A stretch of DNA of 64,000 bases from Sebastes aleutianus (lineage: Eukaryota; Chordata; Actinopteri; Perciformes; Sebastidae): contig CAKAKS010000212.1 of assembly GCA_916700875.1 (NCBI GenBank), positions 62,001 through 126,000 of the forward strand, read 5' to 3'. The translations under genes and the position numbers were made by a program. Below the pieces are notes generated by a model. That model had not been told where the DNA came from. It searched no databases and saw nothing but the letters and a program-made list of their open reading frames with translations. Shown here piece by piece: positions 48,795-58,486 of this stretch. Every line of letters begins with the position of its first letter. The first letter of the stretch is position 1.

Positions 48795-50392
48795 CTATTG
48801 CTTTACACTGGCGTACACGCATTCATCATTGGTGTTGTTCCTCGGTCTCCGTGATCTGTTGGGCAGGTTGACACTTAAAGCAGCATAATGGAGGCTGTCT
48901 GCGTCTCTGTAACCCTGGTAACACAATATGTAGAAGTGGATTATGATGTGAAAATTGAAATATTCACAAAACAACTGGTTGTTGTGAAATAAAAAGGTGG
49001 ATTATTAAGATAAATGTCACCTCTGCATTTTCTGTGGAGGGAGCTGATAATCTTCCGCGAGACTCTGGATGTGAAACACAGAAAATGCTTCTTTATTCAA
49101 AAGTTATATTTAGTGACTACAAGCTATCAGATACAAACGGTACCACTTACCTGCACATTGGCAGCTGTTTCTCTTGTTCACCTTGTACACTGAGAGAGCC
49201 AGTATAACAACCAGGATGGTGGTGAATGCCAAAGCTCCACTCAAGAAATACACCAAGACAAGAGAGGCTTCCTCATCTATAGAGAGTCAGACACCAGAAA
49301 CAGAGCTTTTATCACTGTGTTCATTAGGGCTGGGACGATACACCTAAAAAAATCTAGTTCAAAATCGTAAAAAAAGAAATCGCGATACATAAGTGAATTA
49401 ATCTTTTCCCCCACCCCTGGTGTTCATGTTCAGTTTGATTGGAAATTAACCATAAATAACTAAACTAGAGCTAGAATGTTACTCACCTTTAAAGTCCAGC
49501 ATGGTCCCGTTTCCAAACAGTATATGTCCACATGAGGCAACAGCACAGTAGTAGGTCCCAGCATGAGACTGGTTCAGGCTCTTCATTGGCAGGTTGTAGA
49601 CACAGGTGTGCGTTTCTGTGTTGGGTTTCTTCTCACACTGATCATTCCTGCGTCCATGGGTGTAGATGAGTCCTGGATGAGATTCTTCAGAGTTTCTGTA
49701 CCAGTAAACACTGTGTTGTCCATCACAAGTCCCAGTTTGTACTGTACAGTTCAGAGTCACAGAGCCTCCTGGCTGGACGGTCTCAGATGCTGACTGCTGG
49801 ACCAAAGCTGGGATGTTCAGACCTGAACCCTGTACACTGACTAAAGTGCCCTCCGCAAAATACAAGAGACCTGACATTCCAGCTGCGCAGTAGTAAATAG
49901 CTGAGTCTGAAATGACCAAATCACAAATTGTCAAGTTTTCCTTATCCGCTGTGAAGCGTGAATTGTTCTTGTATTCATGATAAAAAGTGACACTTGTTTT
50001 ATGCATATATGAGGAAGAGATCAGCCGTGGTTCCTGTCCCAGTGTTTGTTTGTACCAGTAAAGCGTTGCTGGCTCACTATCTTCATAGAAACATTGCAAA
50101 GTCACACTGTTTCCAACATTAGCTGATACAAAACCTCTCTGTTGACGAACAGATGAGGAAGAAAACAGCCCGGCCACATGAGCTGAAGTGAAATGAGAGA
50201 CGAAACAAATACACAGTTAATAATTAAATCTGATGGAATTCAGCATAATTATTACATAAAAATATATATTTAGAAGCATTCCCATGAAGAGTTTCTAAAG
50301 AAAAGATAGAAACTGCATTCACAAAAACACAACTCACCCATTTTCCCCAAGAGCAAACATGTGAGATAGAAGACAAACTTTAGAGATGCCAT
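48795..50392 (-). CDS. nitr: N11: inhibitory-type NITR with a shortened V domain
   Basis: Exons on the minus strand: 50392-50338, 50182-49487, 49276-49151, 49064-49021 and 48914-48795, 346 residues. Four codons are missing between strands D and E (DKENLTICDL, where others have DKENSNNHLTIFDL), and strand E has the extra Cys also seen in N9. CDR1 is EDSEPATLYWY, CDR2 SSYMHKTSVTFYHEY, CDR3 AAGMSGLLYF, the most divergent CDR3 of the array. The I domain is intact and ends FGNGTMLDF as in N9. The tail has LHYAAL, and its second site is CVYASV. Intron 2 is short (210 nt), with a deleted transposon remnant. The spacer upstream departs from the array pattern after about 50590. Confidence 0.89.
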
Positions 50393-50457
50393 CGTGTTCA
50401 AATTTCTGTGTTGAGTGAAAAGAACGTAGATGCTTTTTCCACTCTTCAGAGACAAGA

Positions 50458-50471
50458 CTGCGTTTGATTGG
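50458..50471 (-). promoter_or_regulatory. CCAAT element of N11
   Basis: CCAATCAAACGCAG on the minus strand, 75 nt from the ATG. Confidence 0.65.
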
Positions 50472-50599
50472 CCGACCTGATGTGACACTGTATGTCCTAT
50501 TCAGGAAACCTGATCACATGTTTAACGCCATTTATAGAGCCAAGTTGTGGTTCACATACAGAACATTTCAGTCACATGCATGTCTGATAATTTACCTTA

Positions 50600-51300
50600 C
50601 TGTCACCCGTACCTCCAAGAACCACCTGGGTCATATTCAATGTTGGTGCTCGAAGCTGGCAAACCCAACAAGAGGACGAGTTTTTTGATGCTGCACACGG
50701 TCATTGCAACCTGCTATTCTATAATAGGGTGTAAGAAAATATTAATACATGAGTATCGCGATATTATGTTGTTCGATGAAAAATGTTGTTATGTGTAGAT
50801 TACTACAGTAGTATTATTTCATCAAACACTTTTTTTTGCCTTTTGACACTGATTTATTTATTGGTGTAATCTACTAAAATAGTCTGGATATTAGAGTTAT
50901 ACTGCTATAGCTGCTATGCATGAAAACACTGCAGAGACTTCCTGTTTGAAACCACAACAACAAAGAGAGCAGAGTGTCCTAGAGAAGTGCGTGACCAAAC
51001 TATATGGAGAGCTAATCTTTGACTGCCGACCACCCAGAGGCTTAAAAGAAAACCCTTAAATTTTTTTAACAAGCATGTGTATACACAAATTGCACAATGT
51101 GCTGCCCCATTACATCAGCTCATCTTCCAGTGTGCTCACTGTATTAGTGTCAAGGTCTAGATGATGCCCAGGAAATGAGATATAACTATGACAAAGCGTC
51201 CCCTAGTCAGTAGGTGGTAGTAAACAGACGGATGTGGTCAGTTCCTGTGATCATGCACACACTCTCAATAAGAGCCCGGCTGTGGAAAGCACTTGTTTTA
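50600..51300. other. Non-array spacer, no gene seen
   Basis: The typical array spacer, with its hairpin and conserved 70-codon frame, is missing here. The block 50940-50995 (CTTCCTGTTTGAAACCAC, then ACAAAGAGAGCAGAGTG) resembles 5418-5475. Confidence 0.5.
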
Positions 51301-51462
51301 TTAGTTTATTGCAAGGCAAGACTTTACATTCGGTATATTGAGGTGAAATCTAGCTGCAATGCTCCTATTTGAGAAAAAGAATACATTATACAGCTTGGTA
51401 GAGGCATGAATGTATAATCTTTTCTTACACAGAAACAAAGTAGAAATGAAAAGTTCCCAGCT

Positions 51463-51582
51463 CTACTGCCTTACACTGGAGTTCACACATTCACTTTGTG
51501 TGTTGTCCCCCTGTCATGTTGATCTGTTGACCTTGTGTCCCATCAAAGCAGTGTAATGGAGGTCGACTGAATCTTGGTTATC
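51463..51582 (-). pseudogene. Orphan NITR tail exon, degenerate
   Basis: Read on the minus strand from a weak acceptor (TTTTACAAG) at 51583, the exon gives DNQDSVDLHYTAL, so a canonical-looking ITIM (LHYTAL), then KVNRST followed by an in-frame TGA. The rest reads QGDNTQSECVNSSVRQ and ends in TAG at the usual place; Asn stands for the second tyrosine. A minus-strand AATAAA at 51305-51310 within TTGCAATAAA resembles the N2 3' end. No matching membrane, I or V exon is found between here and N12, so the exon is a leftover of a deleted gene of N2-like type. Confidence 0.8.
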
Positions 51583-51689
51583 CTTGTAAAATATTATTTT
51601 TAATATTTAATCATCATATTAATACACATCACCTGTCTGATACATAGCAACACCTCTATAATCCACAATGACATAACAGTGCTTGAAAA

Positions 51690-51900
51690 AATGGTACCTT
51701 TGAGCTTTACAAATAGGCCATTCCCACTACGGGAACAAGACGACCCATAACTACACATGTAGCTCATTTGGCATACTGCTTTTACAATGACATATATCCA
51801 AAACGTTCTGGTTTGTACACACAGTGGAAATTCAAGGCAGAACCTAGAACCAGGTCCAGGTTATGGGTCGGTAAATTCCCATAGTGGAAAAGACCAAACA
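51690..51900. repeat. MITE-like repeat
   Basis: Left part CCATTCCCACTACGGGAACA and, reversed at the right, TTTTCCACTATGGGAATTT form partly inverted ends around a GGTCCAGGTTATGGGTCG phrase. No frame of note. Confidence 0.45.
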
Positions 51901-52447
51901 GCTACTGTATGCAGTATTTCAGAGCTATTTTACTGAATTATATTAATTTGCACAGGTGTTTTTTTTTTTCACCCTCTATACAGTACGTTGTTGCAGGTTT
52001 GCACCCTTTACTTCTTCTACTCTGTTTACTGGCAGATTACAGCCATGCATAGCCTATAGCGCCAACGTCTGACAATACTATGCAGCCTAGTTTATTCGCT
52101 CCAAACCAGTTGATGGAAACACTCCTCTATTTCGCATTTCTTTTTGCGACATTTTAAAAGTTTGCTTGACAATTGAAAATGGAAACATGGCTGTTTTGAG
52201 GCAGATTTATGGTCAAGGTGAGATAAGGGATCAAACATGAGCCTCATATATTCATGAACAGTCTGAGCCTACTGACTGTATTGTCTACATAGCAATCAAA
52301 GCAGGCTCTTTGAGGTGGAAAATGGTTTGCATTAGGGATGTGCATTCCAAGCAAAAATACTATTGGAAAGTCACTGGGAAGTAGCCGATTATTATTCAAA
52401 AATCGCTGCATAACCCCCAACTCTCTTCAGACCCTGTGCCTAAACCT

Positions 52448-52511
52448 AAGTTGTTTCCTGTGAAGATGGAAGTTTATTTTGAAAAGACTGTATGCATGTA
52501 ACGTGCGGAAA
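52448..52511. repeat. Single unit of the left-edge minisatellite
   Basis: GTTTCCTGTGAAGATGGAAG, then TTTATTTTGAAAAGACTGTA and ATGCATGTAACGTGCGGAAA, preceded by GCCTAAACCTAAG. At 880-900 the same CCTAAACCTAA phrase precedes the 14-copy array. Confidence 0.85.
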
Positions 52512-52664
52512 TTGACGCTTGACATTTGTAGGAGAATGCACGAAAAATGAGGAATAACTTTTTGTAAGATATCATACAAGCTGTTGTTTGAGGATCAATG
52601 TGCCACTTGTGTGTGTTGAAGCCGCTGGAATGAACATGCGCAGGCATATTGTTTCAAACTCAAA

Positions 52665-53425
52665 AGTGCTCCAAATTTTGATTGTTTATTTGATCACAAA
52701 CAATATAAATTTCAAATACAAAAACACACATATGATTTGGTCAAAAAAAAATGAGGATAGATAAAAAGTATAGGATGATCTTGATCCTAAAAGCATGCAA
52801 GTGACTTTTACAGCATCGATGAATCTGAGCTTCTTAATACACTGGATAAGTCATAAAAAAACATCTATGCATATGTACTAAAATAATCTGAAAGAAATTA
52901 ATTAATAATTAAAGAATCATTTTAGATACATGGTGTATTTGCAAGAACATTGTATCCTAAATAAGCACATTAGCAAAGAAGAGTGATTTATTTTTTGCTG
53001 CAGGACAACAAAGAAGCTATAAAAGTATATTTATTTCACACTTAGATATACATCTATATTACACTTTAAAAGAGGCACGAAGAAAACCCTGTCTTACGCA
53101 AAAGTACAAATGCAATATGTGCGGTTCTACTGCTTGACGCTGTAGTACACACATTCACTCCAGGTCGGATCCCTCTGTCTTCTTGATCTGTTGTGCAGAT
53201 TGACACTTAAAGCAGCGTTGTAGAGTGTTTCTCCGTGTTGGTAACCCTGGTAACAAAATATATACCAGTTGATCGTTATTTAGTGCTTGACAGAAATTAA
53301 AACAATATCCAGGTAACAAAGCATTGTGCAATTAAATGGTAATTTAGGAGTTAAATTAACAGTTTTTATTCACCTTTGCATTTGCTGTGGAGGAAGCTGA
53401 AAGTCTTGCTTGAGACTCTGATTGT
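52665..53425. repeat. Block copied from the N5 tail region
   Basis: Matches 23150-23900 from AGTGCTCCAAATTTT to the acceptor of the 44-nt exon. Immediately beyond (from about 53445, TTCAAAAGTTATATTTAGTG) the sequence is array type. Confidence 0.8.
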
Positions 53426-55131
53426 GAAACAAAAAAAACTTTTATTCAAAAGTTATATTTAGTGACTACAAGCTATCAGATACAAATGGTACTACTTACC
53501 TGCACATTGGCAGCTGTTTAGAGCCAGTATAACAACCAGGATGGTGGTGAATGCCAAAGCTCCACTCAAGAAATACACCAAGACAAGAGAGGCTTCCTCA
53601 TCTATAGAGAGTCAGACACCAGAAACAGAGCTTTTATCGCTGTGTTCATTAGGGCTGGGACGATGCACCACATTTTACAAGTGATTTTTGTTAACTTTTT
53701 TAACACTAGACCACGACAAACGGATGAATCATACACTTCTAGGGACTTTTACTTCGGAAAATCTCTAAATTGATACTGTAAAAATGTTACATTGGGACTG
53801 TTTGAATGCATTTAACATAAATTTCAGTAAATGGGTGCTCTACAGTTGTAGCGTCGGCTAATTTGGCCATGAGAGTGACGGCTGGCTTGACCGCACGTTA
53901 CCGCAATTTGATAACATTTAACATGCAGCTTTAACCGTGATGTCTAGCTCTGCTTATTCTGCAATGTTTGAGCCCAATAGTGTTTCCATATTTTACTGAA
54001 TGTGTAGTGTTTACCACCTGGATATAAAATGTGAGGGTGCTGGTCGTATCCATGCGGACCCTCCGCCGGTTCTGGCATTAAAAAAATCTAGTTCAAAATC
54101 GTAAAAAAAGAAATTGCGATACATAAGTGAATGATCTTTTCCCCCACCCCTGGTGTTCATGTTCAGTTTGATTGGAAAGTAACCATAAATAACTATACTA
54201 GAGCTAGAATGTTACTCACCTTTAAAGTCCAGCCTGGTCCCGTCTCCAAACAGTATGTGTCCACATGAGGCAACAGCACAGTAGTAGGTCCCAGCATGAG
54301 ACTGGTTCAGGCTGTTCATTGGCAGGTTGTAGACACAGGTGTGTGTTTTGTTGTTGGGTTTCTTCTCACACTGATCATTCCTGCCTCCATGGGTGTAGAT
54401 GAGTCTTGGATGAGATTCTTCAGAGTTTCTGTACCAGTAAACTCTGTGTTCTCCATCACATGTCCCAGTGTGTACTGTACAGTTCAGAGTCACAGAGCCT
54501 CCTGTCTGGACGGTCTCAGATGCTGACTGCTGGACCAAAGCTGTGATGTTCAGACCTGAACCCTGTACACTGACTAAAGTGCCCTCCGCAAAATACAAGA
54601 GAGCTGACGCACTAGCTGCACAGTAGTAAATAGCTGAGTCTGAAATGCACAAATCAAAAATTGTCAAATGATTGTTATTGTTTTCCCTATCCAGTGTGAA
54701 ACGTGGATTGTTGAATTCATGATAAAAAGTGACTCTTGTATTATACACATGTGAGGAAGAGATCAGCCGTGGTTTCTGTCCTGGTGTTTGCATGAACCAG
54801 TAAAGCCATGCTGCTGGCTCACTACCTTCATAGAAACATTGCAAAGTCACAATGTTTCTAACATTAGCTGATACAAAACCTCTCTGTTGACGAACAGAAA
54901 TATTCAGACCAGTCACATGAGCTGAAGTGAAATGAGAGACAAAACAAATACACAGTTAATAATTTAATCTGATGGAATTCAGCATAATTATGACATAAAA
55001 ATATATATTTAGAAGCATTTCCATGAAGAGTTGCTAAAGAAAAGATAGAAACTGCAGTCACAAAAACACAACTCACCCATTTTCCCCAAGAGCAAACATG
55101 TGAGATAGAAGACAAACTTTAGAGATGCCAT
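53127..55131 (-). CDS. nitr: N12: chimeric NITR, array ectodomain joined to an N5-type tail, ITIM lost
   Basis: Exons on the minus strand: 55131-55077, 54921-54220, 53601-53500, 53417-53374 and 53246-53127, 340 residues. V landmarks are LQCFYEGSEPAAWLYWFM, CDR2 SSHVYNTRVTFYHEF, CDR3 AASASALLYF; an extra Cys lies in FDLCISDS. The I domain has six cysteines. The membrane exon is 102 nt instead of 126: an in-frame 24-nt loss removes SVYKVNKR, so the segment ends ILALNSCQC without its basic stop-transfer residues. The last two exons are N5-like (ESQARLSASS; SVNLHNRSRRQRDPTWSE). The ITIM tyrosine is gone: LYNAAL, where N5 has LYYAAL. CVYYSV remains. Frame and splice sites are intact, so a protein is possible, but inhibitory signalling should be weakened. 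Confidence 0.88.
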
Positions 55132-55196
55132 CGTGTTCAAATTGCTGTGTTGAGTGAAACAAACCTAGATCCTTTTTCCACTCTTCAGAGACAAGA

Positions 55197-55210
55197 CTGC
55201 GTTTGATTGG
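55197..55210 (-). promoter_or_regulatory. CCAAT element of N12
   Basis: CCAATCAAACGCAG on the minus strand, 75 nt from the ATG; the promoter is array type, as expected from the hybrid structure. Confidence 0.65.
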
Positions 55211-55706
55211 CCGACCTGATGTGACACTGTATGTCCTATTCAGGAAACCTGATCACATGTTTACTGCCATTTATAGAGCCAAGTTTTGGTTCACATACAC
55301 TACATATACAGCCACATGCAGGTCTGATCATTTACCTGCCAATAAAAAGCATCAGTAATAGTAATGTGTATTTATAAAAATGAAGAATATCTAAAGACCA
55401 AGTTGATGCATAGTCCTGAAGTGCTGACTCTGAATATCTAAATATCTATCCCTATGTGATTTTAGATAATCTTTCTGAACTAAAGTTTAAAAGACTTTAA
55501 ATCACCTGCCTATGAGCTTAGATCTTATTTGTATTATTATTATTATTATGAAAGGTGCTGAATTCCAAATTCAGAGCATATCTACAGTATGACTGAGGGA
55601 TTGCCTCCACGTGGCTCTTCAGATGGCGACGACTGAGCCACCGCCATCACTAACAGTGCAAACAACGGCAACAGTGCTGACAGTGTTAACCTGCGGGGGA
55701 ACCAGA

Positions 55707-55767
55707 GGTTGGGCGCTATGCTTCCACCAAGACGCTGTGGGTTATCATGGAAGCGTAGCGCCCAACC
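55707..55767. other. Hairpin-forming inverted repeat in the spacer (unit N12)
   Basis: Same arms as the other units with a single change in the right arm (CATGGAAGCG). Confidence 0.65.
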
Positions 55768-55874
55768 ATATGAGTCAAGTGCAGAGCGGTGGCGATTAGC
55801 TAGCTCGTGGGGCACACACAGTGGGACTCACATGCACTAGTGCCTATTTCACACTACAAGATTTTCAATCGCGA

Positions 55875-57100
55875 TATACACTCTCCGGCCACTTTATTAG
55901 GTACACCTTGCTAGTACCGGGTTGGACCCCCTTTTGCCTTCAGAACTGCCTTAATTCTTTGTAGCGTAGATTCAACAAGGTGTTGGAAACATTCCTCAGA
56001 GATTTTGGTCCATATTGACATTATAGCATCACGCAGTTGCTGCAGATTTGTCGACTGCACATCCATGATGCAAATCTCCCGTTCCACATCCCAAAGGTGC
56101 TCTATTGGATTGAGATCTGGTGACTGTGGAGGCCATTGGAGTACAGTGAACTCATTGTCATGTTGAAGAAACCAGTTTGAGATGATTTGAGCTTTGTGAC
56201 ATGGTGCATTATCCTGCTGGAAGTAGCCATCAGAAGATTGGTACACTGTGGTCATAAAGGGATGGACATGGTCAGCAACAATACTCAGGTAGGCCATGGC
56301 GATTAAACAATGCTCAATTGGTACTAAGGGGCCCAAAGCGTGCCAAGAAAATATCCCCCACACCATTACACCACCACCAGCAGCCTGAACCGTTGATACA
56401 AGGCAGGATGGATCCATGCTTTCATGTTGTTTACGCCAAATTCTGACCCTACCATCTGAATGTCGCAGCTGAAATTGAGACTCATCAGACCAGGCAATGT
56501 TTTTCCAATCTTCTATTGTCCAATTTTGGTGAGCCTGTGCGAATTATTGCCTCAGTTTCCTGTTCTTAGCTGACAGGAGTGGCTCCCGGTGTGGTCTTCT
56601 GCTGTTGGAGCCCATCTGCTTCAAGGTTCGACGTGTTGTGCGTTCAGAGATGGTATTCTGCATACCTTGGTTGTAACGAGTGGTTATTTGAGTAACTGTT
56701 GCCTTTCTATCATCTCCAACCACTCTGCCCATTCTCCTCTGACCTCTGACATCAACAAGGCATTTTCGTCCACACAACTGCCGCTCACTGGATATTTTCT
56801 CTTTTTCGGACCATTCTCTGTAAACCCTAGAGATGGTTGTGCGTGAAAATCCCAGTAGATCAGCAGTTTTTTTAAATACTCAGACCAGCCCGTCTGGCAC
56901 CAACAACCATGCCACGTTCAAAGTCACTTAAATCCCCTTTCTTCCCCATTCTGATGCTCGGTTTGAACTTCAGCAAGTCGTCTTCACCACGTCTAGATGC
57001 CTAAATGCATTGAGTTGCTGCCATGTGATTGGCTAATTAGCTATTTGTCTTAACAAGCAATTGAACAGGTGTGCCTAATAAAGTGGCTGGTGAGTGTATA
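55875..57100 (-). mobile_element. Disrupted Tc1-like transposon
   Basis: Inverted ends are TATACACTCTCCGGCCACTT and, reversed, TATACACTCACCAGCCACTT, with TA at both borders. The element sits inside a MITE: TCGCGA precedes it and TTTGATTAATCGTGCAGACC follows. On the minus strand the transposase can be followed from an ATG at 56949. The catalytic half (56417-55911) holds QQDNAPCHKA and QSPDLNPIEHLWD, the second Asp and the Glu of a DDE domain. It is broken: a TAA lies in the N-terminal part (GLSI then stop, near 56872), and another TAA follows KNRKLRQ near 56543. It can therefore only be moved by a transposase from elsewhere. Confidence 0.9.
55911..56949 (-). pseudogene. Tc1-like transposase, inactivated by stop codons
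   Basis: The frame starts MGKKGDLSDFERGMVVGARR, the N-terminal helix-turn-helix region, and stops after about 25 codons. A second open stretch (56777-56544) covers the rest of the DNA-binding part, with ERTTRRTLKQMG. After a further stop, 56540-55911 encodes the catalytic part, with DESQFQ, VMVWGIFS, DNAPCH and NPIEHLWD, and ends GGPTRY. The catalytic part is otherwise intact. Confidence 0.85.
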
Positions 57101-57489
57101 TTTGATTAATCGTGCAGACCTAACGGCCGAACCGGCTATGTAAACAAGCTCGGATTACAACACACACAGGGGGAGAGTGACTTCATTCTCTGCTCAGGTA
57201 GACTTTACTCCTCCATATCTTTACACAGCACATAGTTGTTTGCTGCTATATTAATGCTCTGAATATTTAATTTAGCACCTTAAATATTAATAACAATAAT
57301 ATTGATAATGGTCATTTTTAAATGTCAGTTTGTGATGTTCTGATGTTTCAAAATGCATATGCAACTAGTATATTCTATCCATTATATGTAGTAGTACTCT
57401 AAATAGTATTTCAACTAAGTAATGTTCCGAGAATTTCCATTTATAGTATTACCAGTATTAGTATTTGTATTACTGGTATTCGTGTTATA

Positions 57490-58480
57490 TAATATTGGGG
57501 TAATTTGGCAGTAATTTCAAATTTCAAATAGGTTACTTGCTAATTATCACCTAATTTCCTTGAAATTTGCGGACCTGTTAAATGAAGTGTTACCGTACTT
57601 ATAATGCTATACTGTATCTATTAGATTTCCATTAAGAGTAGGAGGGACATCAAAGCTCTGCACTTGCTTTCTACAATACTGCATGTGTGCATGGAAACTA
57701 TGGTGTGATTAATATTAAGGAAAGATCCTGGTTATGCAAAACATAAAAAGAGGTTAAGGAAAGCTTGTGGATTGATTAAAAAGGGACAATATTACCAACA
57801 AGTCTTTATATTATTTTATTTTATTTAACCTTTATTCAACCAGAAGTAAAGACTCATTGAGATTAAAAATCTCTTTTTCACGAGTGTCGATAGGCAGCAG
57901 CACAGTTACAAGGTTGCAGACATAAAACAAACATAACAATTTAAAACGAAGACAAAGAGCAAATTACAGAATCATAAGGTATCGAAAAACATTCATCAGC
58001 ATTCACAACATCTACAGCCAGATGTGCTCGCTTCCAAGTCTTTTAGAAGTACTTTAAAGACATTCAGTGAGACCAGCTCTCAAAGATTCAGGTCAATTTG
58101 TAACTGATTCGAAGAAGAGGAAGAAGCGTATACTTAAATGCCCTTTTCCCCAGTTCAGTACGGACTTTGGGGACAGTTAATAGAATTATGTCTGTGATTA
58201 GATGTGAACTCCGGTCTTGTGCACAAAAATCTGATGCAATGCTGTACACGCACACGTTACTCTCCGCCTCACTACTGAAGTCCACACTTCTTCCTGCATT
58301 GGCACTGAATGTTGGCATCGGGTGTAAACCGTGAGATGTAAATATGAACAGAATTCCTAGGCACACTGAGCTGCAACTTTTGACTGCAGAGCAAAAGGAA
58401 GATATACACATACATCTCAAAATCTACCTTGAAATACGACTAAATCCAGTTTTTATTGTAAAAGTATAAATAAAACCTGT
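57490..58480. repeat. Array spacer downstream of N13
   Basis: Contains the TTTATTTAACCTTTATTCAA and GATTAAAAATCTCTTTTTC repeat near 57825-57880. The rest matches the spacers below N6 and N14. The minus-strand 110-codon frame at 58088-58420 corresponds to repeat and spacer sequence and shows no family features. Confidence 0.5.
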
Positions 58481-58486
58481 CCAGAT

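Noticed and set aside
58088..58420. 110-codon minus-strand frame
   Set aside because: Spacer and repeat sequence; homologous spacers in other units do not keep this frame open.
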